A DNA stretch of 64,000 nucleotides, from NCBI RefSeq assembly GCF_009746715.1, contig NZ_VRKW01000010.1, positions 62,001 to 126,000 on the forward strand, read 5' to 3'. Positions 53,283-62,694 of the stretch are shown here, piece by piece (positions within the stretch are counted from its first letter, which is position 1; every line of letters begins with the position of its first letter). Position numbers and translations under genes: made by a program. Below the pieces are notes generated by a model that saw only the letters and a program-made list of their open reading frames with translations, was not told where the DNA came from and did not search any database. Origin of the DNA: Ketobacter sp. MCCC 1A13808. Lineage in GTDB: Bacteria; Pseudomonadota; Gammaproteobacteria; Pseudomonadales; Ketobacteraceae.

Positions 53283-53696
53283 ATGGCTTTCGGCGGCGGA
53301 CTAGATGACAACGAAGAAGTCATGAGCGAGATTAATATGACCCCCCTGGTGGACGTCATGTTGGTACTGCTAATCATCTTCATAATTACCGTTCCGGTAC
53401 TGACTCACTCGGTCAAAGTGGACCTGCCCCAGGCAGACAACACACCCAACGAAATCAAGCCGGAAACGGTCAGTATCGCCGTGACCGACGACCGCAAGAT
53501 TCACTGGAACGAAGATGTTGTGAATTTTGAAGAGTTAGAGCAACGCCTGGCGGCAGCGGCCCAGCAAACCAAGCAACCGGAAATTCACCTGCGGGGCGAT
53601 AAAACCGTGCCCTATGAAAATGTGGTGCAGGTGATGGCCGCTATCCAACGCGCAGGAATCGATAAGCTAGGGTTTGTGACGGAACCTGCCCAATAA
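53283..53696 (+). CDS. exbD: ExbD stator subunit
   Basis: 137 residues: short cytoplasmic start, one helix with the essential Asp in MTPLVDVMLVLLIIFI, then a periplasmic domain (VSIAVTDDRKIHWNEDVV ... LRGDKTVPYENVVQVM). Last gene of the tonB operon, immediately after exbB. Couples proton flow to TonB. Confidence 0.95.
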   Translation: MAFGGGLDDNEEVMSEINMTPLVDVMLVLLIIFIITVPVLTHSVKVDLPQADNTPNEIKPETVSIAVTDDRKIHWNEDVVNFEELEQRLAAAAQQTKQPEIHLRGDKTVPYENVVQVMAAIQRAGIDKLGFVTEPAQ

Positions 53697-53805
53697 GGGC
53701 AGGAAGCGCGCCGCTCCCGCCAAAGGGGTCAGAAACCCAACAAATATAATTGATGATATTCATCATTGGCATTGGCCTCCTTGATTTACTAAGGAGTACT
53801 TTGCG

Positions 53806-53922
53806 ATGAGCGCAAAAATTGGGAACACTTTATTGGAACTGGAAGAAAAAAGGCCGCATCCATCCGGGGTAAATATGAAAGTCTTAATGAAGGTTCTGAC
53901 TGCACCTATGGCGAGCGTTTGA
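53806..53922 (+). CDS. Short open frame with good ribosome site, possibly a pseudogene remnant
   Basis: 38 codons from ATG 53806, preceded by AAGGAG at nine bases. An overlapping frame, open from about 53791 to 53940, encodes SDCTYGERLNVTGNARYNF, which ends in Phe. The last residues look like the end of an outer-membrane or secreted protein. The two readings suggest a frameshifted remnant rather than a working peptide. A 15-bp inverted repeat (TGATGA-TAT-TCATCA, 53751-53765) lies upstream. Confidence 0.3.
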   Translation: MSAKIGNTLLELEEKRPHPSGVNMKVLMKVLTAPMASV

Positions 53923-53968
53923 ACGTCACCGGAAACGCACGATATAACTTCTGAACTGCTGTAAACTG

Positions 53969-53998
53969 AAAAGCCCCACTGCGAAAGCGGGGCTTTTT
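53969..53998. terminator. Rho-independent terminator
   Basis: AAAAGCCCC / GGGGCTTTTT around an 11-base loop. It lies beyond exbD and the small frame, and before the convergent PepSY operon, with T-runs on both strands. Confidence 0.85.
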
Positions 53999-54018
53999 AT
54001 TGCGCCGGATAATCCGCT

Positions 54019-54528
54019 TTACTGCTGTACCACTTGGTCTGCTGAGGACGCCTTGCCTGTTGCCTGCCCCACCGCAGCATGGGTATCCAGTGACCAGCCG
54101 CCATGATGAATTTTGCCATTCCACTCCTGCACCGAAACCCACAGTTTATCTGCTGCGTTCAGCTCCGCAGGATATGGTGCATGCACGTGTTGCGTTACCC
54201 TATTACCATGCAATATCCCTTCTCCGCCTCGCGGTATCGGTGCTGGCCGCTCACCAACACTCATATACGCATAACGGATTTTTTCCACGCAGCCATCACA
54301 AAATTTCACACTGAAATCTTTTACTGATTCCCCGTCGTGCAGGTACGGCGGCTCACCATTTGCCGGCGTGGGTGTCGCAGTGAAGGGCCCGATGGATTGC
54401 TCTTCCCATGCTTCCTGTAGGGCCGGTGGCGTCAAAGACGTATATAAAAAATACACCGGCGCAATGATCACCAACCCATTCAGCCAATAACGGGATTTGT
54501 GCCATAACGTGCGTTTAGCTTTGGTCAT
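54019..54528 (-). CDS. Membrane-anchored PepSY-operon partner with CxxC, unknown function
   Basis: 169 residues. One N-terminal membrane helix (WLNGLVIIAPVYFLYTSL) is followed by a periplasmic domain. A CDGC motif (about 77-80) and a cluster of His and Trp residues near the C-terminus (VQEWNGKIHHGGW) could bind metal or act in redox. Its start shares one base with the PepSY gene stop (TAATG), so the two are coupled. The family is not recognised; a role in iron-siderophore reduction or metal handling is suggested by context only. Confidence 0.65.
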   Translation of the reverse strand: MTKAKRTLWHKSRYWLNGLVIIAPVYFLYTSLTPPALQEAWEEQSIGPFTATPTPANGEPPYLHDGESVKDFSVKFCDGCVEKIRYAYMSVGERPAPIPRGGEGILHGNRVTQHVHAPYPAELNAADKLWVSVQEWNGKIHHGGWSLDTHAAVGQATGKASSADQVVQQ

Positions 54529-55703
54529 TATTGCACCCCCTCCACAGGCTCTGAAACACCCGGTGCAATATTGCTTGGCGTTTCACGAACCGGCTTTTTA
54601 CTGCGTCCTGCTTTCACCGTGCGCTTGCTGTAAATCATAAAGCCACTGATTGACATGCCGCTCAGTATCAGACCGAAAATAAACCAGATTGCTTTGGTCC
54701 ACGGGCCCAGCAAAGTGCCGTAATGCAAAGGATCCGCGAGATGCGACATGGTTTGCACAAAATTCATAGTCGATGGAGTACGAATGGCGCTGACTTCTCC
54801 ACTCCAGGGATTGACCTTGACCTGATAGGAATAACGATCAAAGAAGAACGAATCGCCATAACCGCTAAACGTATAATAATCGCGATTGTGCTCCGGCAGA
54901 TTGATACTGGCGGGTCTCAGTTCCGGAACCGCAGCCAACGCGCTTTCCATCGCATCGGAAAGGGTAACCGGTGTCGGTGCCAGACTTTCCGTTACCGGAA
55001 CCGAGCCCAGCTTCATTGGATCTTCATGGGGCCAGATATCTATACCGTTATGCCACAGAATTCCCTGCACCAGATACCAGAACCCGGTGAACCCCATAAT
55101 CAATAAAAACCAGATCGACCATACACCGCCTAAGCGGTGCAGATCACCCAGCAAAATGCGCGCCCCCTTGCCTTTACGCAAACGGGGTTGAGTGAGGGAG
55201 CGCCAGAATTTTTTATACACCACCAAGCCGGTGATCAACGCCCCTAACACCACAAAGGACATGGCCCCCACCAGATAGTATCCGACGCTATAACTGTTCT
55301 GCCACGGAAACAGCAGCCAACCGTGAAGCCCCCGCAAAAACCCGATCAGTGTGATGCCCTGACTCATACCCTGTATTTCTGCCGTATAAGGATTCACATA
55401 AGCGAACGCAGAAGGTATCTCTTTCGTGGTAAAGCTCAACGCCGTGACCAGATAGGGCTCCATGGTATAAACCAAACCCACATCCGCGCCCGGATAGGCT
55501 TTTTCAACCGCTGCTTTCAACTCCGGCAACGGCTTTGCAGGCAAGTTCTGCGGGTTTTCGGCGCGCGCTTCAGGATGGATCAGCCAGGTTATTTCATGAC
55601 TCACAACAGCCAACGTACCGGTGATACAAATAAAGGCGAACAGCAACCAGATCGGCAGGGAGAACCAGCCATGCAATTGAAACCAAAGACGTTTTTTATT
55701 CAT
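54528..55703 (-). CDS. PepSY-associated transmembrane protein
   Basis: 391 residues from ATG 55703 (MNKKRLWFQLHGWF). It has four membrane helices, typical of PepSY_TM proteins: LHGWFSLPIWLLFAFICITGT at the start, GWLLFPWQNSYSVGYYLVG in the middle, LHRLGGVWSIWFLLIMGFTGFWY, and a last helix near 345-365. PepSY periplasmic regions lie between them. Conserved His residues could hold heme or metal. Related proteins act as ferric-siderophore reductases next to TonB-dependent receptors. The Fur box at 55785 lies in its promoter. Confidence 0.88.
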   Translation of the reverse strand: MNKKRLWFQLHGWFSLPIWLLFAFICITGTLAVVSHEITWLIHPEARAENPQNLPAKPLPELKAAVEKAYPGADVGLVYTMEPYLVTALSFTTKEIPSAFAYVNPYTAEIQGMSQGITLIGFLRGLHGWLLFPWQNSYSVGYYLVGAMSFVVLGALITGLVVYKKFWRSLTQPRLRKGKGARILLGDLHRLGGVWSIWFLLIMGFTGFWYLVQGILWHNGIDIWPHEDPMKLGSVPVTESLAPTPVTLSDAMESALAAVPELRPASINLPEHNRDYYTFSGYGDSFFFDRYSYQVKVNPWSGEVSAIRTPSTMNFVQTMSHLADPLHYGTLLGPWTKAIWFIFGLILSGMSISGFMIYSKRTVKAGRSKKPVRETPSNIAPGVSEPVEGVQ

Positions 55704-55784
55704 AACTCTACTACCCGCTGACACGGCCCCACCGACGACGAATGTTTTGACTCAAACCCAAAGAGTGGGTGAAGAACTATACAT

Positions 55785-55803
55785 GATAATAGTTATCATT
55801 TAT
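55785..55803. promoter_or_regulatory. Fur box between the PepSY and SIP genes
   Basis: GATAATAGTTATCATTTAT matches 13 of 19 positions of the Fur consensus. It is 82 bp from the PepSY start and 51 bp from the SIP start, so it can repress both directions. Confidence 0.65.
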
Positions 55804-55853
55804 AGTTTGACCCTGACCTAAATTCAGCCCGGCTCCGATCAAGAGAAAGTTCA

Positions 55854-56690
55854 ATGTCCAAACCTCGCCGTTTACCGCCCCGACCTTTGCAGGTGGTCCG
55901 CTCCACTTTACTGAATCCGAAATTAGTCCGTATTACTTTGGGGACGAAACCGGGCGGCACAGAGCTCAATGAGTTTCCCGAGGATAGCCGCGGCGACCAC
56001 ATCAAACTGATGTTTCCCCGTGCTCACCAAACAGTGCCGAAACTACCCACATTGGGCCCGGATGGCCCAGTCTGGCCAGCCGCAGATGAACGCCCCATTA
56101 CCCGCACCTACAGCGTCAGTCAGTTCCGCGCGGAGCAAGGTGAGCTGGACGTGGATTTTGTACTGCACAGCGAAGGGCCCGGATCACTATGGGCAGAGAG
56201 TGCCAAACCCGGTGATGCGGTGGGATTAGCAGGACCGGGTGGACCGAAGCGAGTGAAACCCGGTGCAGACTGGTATTTACTCGTCGCCGACCCGAGCTCT
56301 TATGCCGCTTTCGCAGCGGCCCTGGATTCGTTGCCGCCGCACGCCACAGGCTACGCGCTGATTGAAGTTGGTGCGGCGAACGAAGAAATTGAAACGCCGC
56401 ACCCGCCGGGAATCGAATTGCGCTGGTTGGTGCGGGAACAGGGTCGGGCCGGTGAAAGCCGGCTGTTGATAGACGCCGTTCAAGAGTTGGCATGGCTGCG
56501 TGGCACACCCTCGGTAATGGTATCCGGTGAAAATGCACAGGTCATCGCGATCCGCAACTATGTGGTGAGAGAACATAAGGTGCCCAAAGCCATGATCTAT
56601 GCCGTGCCGTACTGGAAAGACCTCCACGACGAAGAGCGTTATCACCAGGAACGTCATCGCATTATGGATGAAATGGATGAGGCTGAATAA
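55854..56690 (+). CDS. Siderophore-interacting protein (FAD-dependent ferric-siderophore reductase)
   Basis: 278 residues. The FAD-binding barrel has the motif RTYSVSQF (the family RxYTxR/S site) and GDAVGLAGPGG for the flavin pyrophosphate. The C-terminal SIP domain has WYLLVADPSSYAAF and a tail YWKDLHDEERYHQERH with the conserved lysine-rich/aromatic end. ViuB/SIP enzymes reduce ferric siderophores in the cytoplasm. The divergent Fur box supports iron regulation. Confidence 0.92.
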   Translation: MSKPRRLPPRPLQVVRSTLLNPKLVRITLGTKPGGTELNEFPEDSRGDHIKLMFPRAHQTVPKLPTLGPDGPVWPAADERPITRTYSVSQFRAEQGELDVDFVLHSEGPGSLWAESAKPGDAVGLAGPGGPKRVKPGADWYLLVADPSSYAAFAAALDSLPPHATGYALIEVGAANEEIETPHPPGIELRWLVREQGRAGESRLLIDAVQELAWLRGTPSVMVSGENAQVIAIRNYVVREHKVPKAMIYAVPYWKDLHDEERYHQERHRIMDEMDEAE

Positions 56691-56828
56691 TGGGTGCGCA
56701 TGACTCTTAAATAAGCCATTCAAATAATCCACGCACCCAACTTCCGACAACTGATCCACACCCTACTGTAAGCTGCATCCAACCCATGCCATACTGGCCT
56801 GCAATCAACAATAAGATGGAGACGTTTA

Positions 56829-57239
56829 ATGTTTGCAGGATCAATTGAAGACCGAACACTTATTCGTGAACGATACGGCGCTTATAGTGACGCGGTATTT
56901 CAGCAGGATGCCGAAGCCTGGCTTGCCAATTTCAGTGACGCCGCCGTTTGGGAAATATTTGGAAAAAAAATCCAGGGAAAATCCATGCTCAAAGCGCAAT
57001 GGGATGGGCTATGGAAAAACCTGGAAAGGATGGCTTTCTTTTCAGAAATCGGTTCCATTGTCGCACACGACAACAGTGCCACCGCCCGCTTATACTGTCG
57101 GGAAATCCTCTTGCTTAAAACCGGCAGCGTAAAAAAAATTACCGGGTGCTACGAAGATGAGCTGATCAAAGTAAACGGCGTTTGGCTCTACTCCAGACGA
57201 TGCTACTCCGTTTTGATTAACGAAGCCGGACCATCCTGA
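56829..57239 (+). CDS. SnoaL-like (NTF2-fold) protein
   Basis: 136 residues. The beginning (IEDRTLIRERYGAYSDAVFQQDAEAWLANFSDAAVW) and the GxWLYSRRCY end are typical of the SnoaL_4 branch of the NTF2 fold. It may bind or isomerise a small hydrophobic molecule. No neighbouring gene points to a pathway; the HD-like gene follows after 46 bp. Confidence 0.78.
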   Translation: MFAGSIEDRTLIRERYGAYSDAVFQQDAEAWLANFSDAAVWEIFGKKIQGKSMLKAQWDGLWKNLERMAFFSEIGSIVAHDNSATARLYCREILLLKTGSVKKITGCYEDELIKVNGVWLYSRRCYSVLINEAGPS

Positions 57240-57285
57240 CGGCACAAATTTTCTTACTGCACAGGCTTTCATACCGAGAATTTAT

Positions 57286-57897
57286 ATGGACTTCCAACGC
57301 TGGAAACAATTGATGCAGCGGCTACAACTACCGCCTAACAAGAACACCTTTGATGCTCTACTAAAATCCTACTCCGAACCACACCGCCACTATCACAACC
57401 CAATCCATATTGATGCCACACTAAAACAGCTGGATTGCGTACAGTATCTGGCAGAACAGCCGGATGAAATTGAGCTGGCGTTATGGTTTCACGACGCCAT
57501 CTATAACCCGGTGTCATCCAGCAACGAACTGGACAGTGCCGATTGGGCTGCGGGTTTTTTAAAACAACATGCCGTAATACAAGACCGCATTGACCGGGTG
57601 CACAATCTGATTATGGCGACCCTCCACTGTGCGAGCTTGAAGCAGGCAGACGAAACCCTGATGGTGGATATCGACCTGACTATTCTGGGCAGCCCGGAAT
57701 CCGCTTACGAACAGTTTGAATGTAATGTTCGCGAAGAATATAAATGGGTGCCAGAACCGCTATATAAAGCTAAGCGAAAGGAAATATTGCAAGGCTTTGT
57801 TGATCGCGAACGAATATACCACACAGACTACTTTCATAATCACTTGGAGGTTCGGGCAAGACAAAACCTGAATAAAGCAATCCGTAATTTATCCTAA
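57286..57897 (+). CDS. Predicted HD-superfamily metal-dependent phosphohydrolase
   Basis: 203 residues. Metal-ligand pattern: HRHYHNPIHI near residues 31-40, LWFHDAIYNP (about 66-75, the HD pair) and the DIDLTILG region (about 127-134). This matches the group once labelled NMDA-receptor-like in COG4339. Substrate unknown. It follows the SnoaL-like gene by 46 bp in the same direction, so the two may be one transcript. Confidence 0.82.
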   Translation: MDFQRWKQLMQRLQLPPNKNTFDALLKSYSEPHRHYHNPIHIDATLKQLDCVQYLAEQPDEIELALWFHDAIYNPVSSSNELDSADWAAGFLKQHAVIQDRIDRVHNLIMATLHCASLKQADETLMVDIDLTILGSPESAYEQFECNVREEYKWVPEPLYKAKRKEILQGFVDRERIYHTDYFHNHLEVRARQNLNKAIRNLS

Positions 57898-58080
57898 AGC
57901 GTAAACGAATTCGTTGCACCACAGCCTGATCAATCCCTTGTACCCTGGACCATGACTTTGTGCCTGGGCCCAATGTACACTGGGGTTATGGGTCACAGCA
58001 CCCACTTATAAGCCTACAAATTGAATATCGACACAACCAAGAAAAAACAATAATAAATACAACTGAAGGATTTACCTGCC

Positions 58081-59076
58081 ATGAAAGCGATTTTAAAAAA
58101 AACGGCTCGTCCCTATATTTGGATTAGCCTTATCATGTTCGCGTTATCTTTTATCAGTGGCTGCCAGAAGCCCATCGATCCGGGCCCACCGCCGCAGACC
58201 ACCCCCGAGCCAACGGCACTGGATGAACCGGGCTCGTATTCGGTCAGGACATTTGATACCGGATTCAACAATGACAGAGGATCATACGGCGCCACAATTT
58301 ACTACCCGGAACAGGCAGACAACACACCGGCTATCGCATTCTCACCCGGCCTCGGTGCCCGAAAGCAATACTATACGTGGGTTGGCAATCATCTGGCATC
58401 CCACGGTTACACCGTGCTTATTTTTACGGTTCCCATGCCCTTCACTTTCAAAACCACTCAACACGAAGCGGGGTTTGCCAGCGCCTTCGAGACCCTGGAA
58501 AAAGAAAACAATGACCCGGACAGCCCGCTGTACACCCACCTCGATCTAAGCAAACGAGCCATCATGGGCCATTCACTGGGCGGCGCAGCAACGATTAAAG
58601 CGGCTGTTTATATGGATCTGAGTGCGGCCGTGGCACTCGCTCCGGCAATTAACCCCGCAAGCTCTGGCAGCAACGCAACACTGAGCGATTTTCCGATCCC
58701 CGGCGAGACTGCGGTAAAGACTCCGCTGCAAATTCACGCAGCTAACTATGACTGCATAACCGGCGATAAAGACGCCATCGCATTTTATGATGCTTTGGAT
58801 TTCAGCCCGAAACAGGTGATCAATATCAATGGTGGCAACCACGTCGGTTTTAATGACGCATCCAGTATCGCCAACACGGGGGGGCAATCTTTCGATTGCA
58901 GTGCATTGATTGACACAACAGATCATTTGCAACGCTTATCCCGCCGCTATTTCACCGCTTGGCTGGATTACCATCTTAAACAAGACAGAAATGTTGGAGC
59001 TTATCTCTTCGGTTCATCGGCGCAACAGGATTTAACCTCCCGGTTACTCACGAAGATGGAGTTTGAGCTGGATTAA
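58081..59076 (+). CDS. Alpha/beta-hydrolase lipoprotein (PET-hydrolase/cutinase-like or PAF-AH-like)
   Basis: 331 residues. The lipobox ISGC (Cys28) predicts a lipidated, probably outer-membrane, enzyme. Nucleophile elbow GHSLGG with Ser165; likely acid in NYDCITGD and His in GGNHVGF complete the triad. A Cys in NYDC and one in FDCSAL could form a disulfide, as in cutinase-like enzymes. The fold branch includes dienelactone hydrolases, PAF acetylhydrolases and polyester hydrolases. Activity on polyesters is untested. Confidence 0.8.
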   Translation: MKAILKKTARPYIWISLIMFALSFISGCQKPIDPGPPPQTTPEPTALDEPGSYSVRTFDTGFNNDRGSYGATIYYPEQADNTPAIAFSPGLGARKQYYTWVGNHLASHGYTVLIFTVPMPFTFKTTQHEAGFASAFETLEKENNDPDSPLYTHLDLSKRAIMGHSLGGAATIKAAVYMDLSAAVALAPAINPASSGSNATLSDFPIPGETAVKTPLQIHAANYDCITGDKDAIAFYDALDFSPKQVININGGNHVGFNDASSIANTGGQSFDCSALIDTTDHLQRLSRRYFTAWLDYHLKQDRNVGAYLFGSSAQQDLTSRLLTKMEFELD

Positions 59077-59106
59077 TATCGCAGATTCGAAATTCGGGAC
59101 TTCCTT

Positions 59107-60417
59107 CTACTCCGGTGGTAATCGGTCCAATATATTCAGAATAAAGTCCTGCATATCGAAATCACCGGGCTGCGCGCTAAAACCAAACCGCACCACCACT
59201 ACATCGTGCTGCGGCAGTGCAACGGTGTAGCGATCGTAGGAACCAATAAACGCAAACGTATCCGCGGGCAAACCAGGAAACAACGATTGCCCGCGGTTCA
59301 ACCAGATACCCGCGCCGTAATCAAAATTGGTGGCGCTGGGTCGGAGACTGTAATCAACCCACTCCGCGGACAATACCCTTTGCCCTGCCAATATGCCCCC
59401 ATGCATATATAGCGATGCCATTGCCGCCCAGCCGCGAGTGGTAAGATACACACCTTCGGCTAATAAAGGTATCTGGCCGGTTGGCCCGTATTCCAGTGCG
59501 AATGTCTCACCCAAATACCAACCGGGATCAAACCAATCCCGCATTTGCACCAGGCCTGTGGCGATATTCATATAATCGCCGCTGGAATAATTGAATTCAG
59601 AGCCAGGCTGTACCGCCAAGGGTCTAGTTCTGGCATAAACAGACGGCGCCGGATTATTGTAAAGCATTTGCCCCTGGTCATTGTCCGCCCCGATTGCAGC
59701 TTCATGCCACAACAATCCACTGCTCATCCGCAAGCTGTCATCCCAGCTAATTGCGCCGCGCTCGTCAGTGGACCAATCAGCCAACAGCATCGGCTCATTC
59801 ACGTTCAATCTCTGCTGATCTGCCAACCTACCCACCAACAGGTTGGCAAAACTTTTTGACATTGAAAACCCTTTTAACGCAGAGGCAGCGCCAATGCCAT
59901 CACGATACACTTCCCCCACCACCTGATTTCGGTGTAGCACCAAGATGGCCGTGGTGTGTTCCGGTGCTCCCACGGCAATTACCTGTTTCAGATAATTCTG
60001 TATCTCACTGTGCTGGTTGGTAACGTCCACAAACTCGGCTTTTACATAGGAAGTTATTTTCTGCGGGCTATCGTTGTGTGTGCTGGCTTGCCTGGAAACA
60101 CCAGCGTAGTCATTGCGGCACACACTCACTTCCTCGGATACGATGGGCATCGCAGTTTCGATGTTTAACCAGGCAAACCAATTATTACGAACCGATACCG
60201 AAGCCTGGTCTGCCACCATAATCGTCCAGCTATTTTTTAACGGCGGTGCTATGTTACTTACGTAATCAATCGCTGCAGATTCACTGTATCCTTCCTGCCA
60301 AATTGCACCACACACATTCTTTGCAATATAACGACTTATCAAAGGCAGATCTTTCCCGTGGTCGCACCCAATCAAAGCCAAAATCAAAATCGCGCACAAC
60401 CCCCATTTTTTGCCCAT
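59107..60417 (-). CDS. Beta-lactamase-fold serine hydrolase lipoprotein
   Basis: 436 residues. Lipobox LIGC (Cys18). Catalytic SxxK is SMSK at 185-188, and the second motif is YSS with Tyr277 (YxN-like). The sequence resembles 6-aminohexanoate-dimer hydrolase (NylB) and class C-like esterases more than true beta-lactamases. The N-terminal 110 residues form an extra periplasmic region with three Cys. It converges on the alpha/beta-hydrolase lipoprotein gene 30 bp away; both are predicted lipidated hydrolases. Confidence 0.85.
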   Translation of the reverse strand: MGKKWGLCAILILALIGCDHGKDLPLISRYIAKNVCGAIWQEGYSESAAIDYVSNIAPPLKNSWTIMVADQASVSVRNNWFAWLNIETAMPIVSEEVSVCRNDYAGVSRQASTHNDSPQKITSYVKAEFVDVTNQHSEIQNYLKQVIAVGAPEHTTAILVLHRNQVVGEVYRDGIGAASALKGFSMSKSFANLLVGRLADQQRLNVNEPMLLADWSTDERGAISWDDSLRMSSGLLWHEAAIGADNDQGQMLYNNPAPSVYARTRPLAVQPGSEFNYSSGDYMNIATGLVQMRDWFDPGWYLGETFALEYGPTGQIPLLAEGVYLTTRGWAAMASLYMHGGILAGQRVLSAEWVDYSLRPSATNFDYGAGIWLNRGQSLFPGLPADTFAFIGSYDRYTVALPQHDVVVVRFGFSAQPGDFDMQDFILNILDRLPPE

Positions 60418-60519
60418 GACTTCCCCCGTTTTTATTCTTATTTTGAGTATTAATTTGAAATCAAACGAGGGATTATAACAAGCACTGCGATTTATAGATT
60501 AATAGAACTGCATAAAAAT

Positions 60520-62694
60520 TTATTTAATGAACAGCATCTCCCGATATTTCGGCAAAGGCCATAACTCGTCGGCAATTTCGCATTCCAATAGATCACCATG
60601 CTCCCGGATTTTGTCCATCAACGGCCGGATAGTAAAGGCGCAGTGATTCATATGGGCATCCGTAGAATCGAAATCGTGTTGCGCCAGGGCATCACTGAGT
60701 TCAGCTACGGCTGTCATCATGGCATTGCTTTCTTCCGCAATGGTTTTGGCCGTGCTGGCGTCCACAGTGATGCCTAACCCGGAGCCTTCTGATACCACCG
60801 CCAGTAAATCCGACAAATAGCTCATAGCTGTGGGATAAATCGTGGTTTTGGCCATATCTATCACCAACTTGGCTTCTACTTCGATAGATAATATGTACTG
60901 TTCAGCATAAACATCAAAGCGGCTTTTTAATTCCACCGGGGTTAACACACCGGTGCTTTCAAACAATTCTACGATGGAGGGATCACGCAAATACGGTAGG
61001 GCATCGGCTGAAGTGGGCAGATTTTTCAAGCCGCGCTCTTCCACCGCTTTGGTATGCCATTCAGAAGAATACCCGTCCCCACCGAACACCACGTTGCCGT
61101 GCTCATCCATGAGTTTTTTGAGCACAGTGATCACAGCCAAGACCTGATTCGAATCGGTGCTTAACGCTTTCTCTAACTGGTCCGCTACCCACTCCAGTGA
61201 GTCAGCCAGGATGGTGTTCATAGCAACCAGGGGGCCGGATACAGACTGAGACGATCCCACTGCACGAAATTCAAAACGGTTTCCGGTAAATGCAAAGGGC
61301 GAGGTTCGGTTACGATCACCCGGATCGCGTTCGAATTTCAGGATCTGATCCAAACCCAGGTCCATCAAACCACCACTGGCGGTGGCTTCGAGCTTGCCTT
61401 CTTTGATATCCAGAAACAGCTTTTCAAGCTGATCGCCCAAATAGACTGAAATAATGGCGGGTGGTGCTTCATTGGCGCCCAGCCGATGATCATTGGAGGC
61501 AGTAGCAATAACCGCCCGCAACAGCGGTCCATAGGTGTGTACACCGCGGATTACCGCACCACAGAACAACAAAAAGTTCAGGTTCTCGTTTGGCGTATTA
61601 CCGGGATCAAGCAGGTTGCCCTGGGTCGCATTACCCACAGACCAGTTCACATGTTTGCCCGAACCGTTCACACCGGCAAACGGCTTTTCGTGTAACAAAC
61701 ACATAAAGCCATGCTGCTTGGCTGTCACCTTCAAAATGGTCATCATCAATTGCTGATGGTCCGATGCGACGTTGGCCGACTCAAAGTACGGGGCGATTTC
61801 GAACTGTCCGGGCGCCACTTCGTTATGGTGAGTTTTGGCGGGAATGCCCAGGCGATACAATTTGTTTTCGAAGTCCTGCATAAATACCTGAACCCGCTCA
61901 GGTATGGCCCCAAAATAATGGTCATCAAACTCCTGGCCTTTGGCGGGTGCTGCACCAAACAAAGTACGTCCTGCCAACAGCAAGTCCGGCCGGGCGTTGG
62001 CAAACAAAGCATCTACCAGGAAGTATTCCTGCTCGGCACCGCAACTGGAATTCAGTGTCGCAATCTCCGTTTCCCCCATCAGTGACAACACTTTTTGCGC
62101 CGCTTCATTCATCGCGCAATTCGACCGCAACAAGGGGATTTTCTTGTCCAGTGCTTCTCCGGTCCAGGACATAAATACACTGGGGATCATCAAGGTAGCA
62201 CCGTTGTCGGTCTCCATGATGTAAGCCGGACTGGTCGGGTCCCAGGCAGTATAGCCGCGGGCGGCATTGGTCATGCGCAGGCTGCCATTAGGGAAAGAGG
62301 ATCCGTCCGGTTCGCCTTTTATTAATAAGCTTCCGGTGAATTCGGTTATGGCCGCGCCATCCGCATTGGTGATTATAAAACCGTCGTGCTTTTCAGCGGT
62401 TGCGTTGGTCATGGGATAGAATATATGGGAAAAGAACTTTACCCCTTTCGACATTGCCCAGTCTTTCATGGCAGCGGCGACCACATCCGCGGTCGCGGGG
62501 TCTAAAGCGGCCCCTGTCTGCACGGTATTCTTAATAGCTTTGAACGCTTTCTTGGACAGGGAATCTTCCATGGTCGCGAGATTAAATACATCGCACGCCC
62601 AGATCGATTTCAAGGTGTCCGGCATTTCCACCGACATAGGTACACGCTTGGTAATCTCGTTAATCGCTTGAACTCGGGCTGAATTTCCACTCAT
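60520..62694 (-). CDS. glnN: Glutamine synthetase type III
   Basis: 724 residues, the length typical of GSIII. Metal- and ATP-site stretches include CGAEQEYFLVD (about 217-227), KTHHNEVAPGQFEIAP (about 299-314), GSGKHVNWSVGN and NDHRLGANEAPPAIIS. Its long C-terminal region is family-specific. It makes glutamine from glutamate and ammonia, and usually serves as a nitrogen-limitation isozyme beside GSI. It stands alone with no GlnK or Amt gene near. Confidence 0.95.
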   Translation of the reverse strand: MSGNSARVQAINEITKRVPMSVEMPDTLKSIWACDVFNLATMEDSLSKKAFKAIKNTVQTGAALDPATADVVAAAMKDWAMSKGVKFFSHIFYPMTNATAEKHDGFIITNADGAAITEFTGSLLIKGEPDGSSFPNGSLRMTNAARGYTAWDPTSPAYIMETDNGATLMIPSVFMSWTGEALDKKIPLLRSNCAMNEAAQKVLSLMGETEIATLNSSCGAEQEYFLVDALFANARPDLLLAGRTLFGAAPAKGQEFDDHYFGAIPERVQVFMQDFENKLYRLGIPAKTHHNEVAPGQFEIAPYFESANVASDHQQLMMTILKVTAKQHGFMCLLHEKPFAGVNGSGKHVNWSVGNATQGNLLDPGNTPNENLNFLLFCGAVIRGVHTYGPLLRAVIATASNDHRLGANEAPPAIISVYLGDQLEKLFLDIKEGKLEATASGGLMDLGLDQILKFERDPGDRNRTSPFAFTGNRFEFRAVGSSQSVSGPLVAMNTILADSLEWVADQLEKALSTDSNQVLAVITVLKKLMDEHGNVVFGGDGYSSEWHTKAVEERGLKNLPTSADALPYLRDPSIVELFESTGVLTPVELKSRFDVYAEQYILSIEVEAKLVIDMAKTTIYPTAMSYLSDLLAVVSEGSGLGITVDASTAKTIAEESNAMMTAVAELSDALAQHDFDSTDAHMNHCAFTIRPLMDKIREHGDLLECEIADELWPLPKYREMLFIK

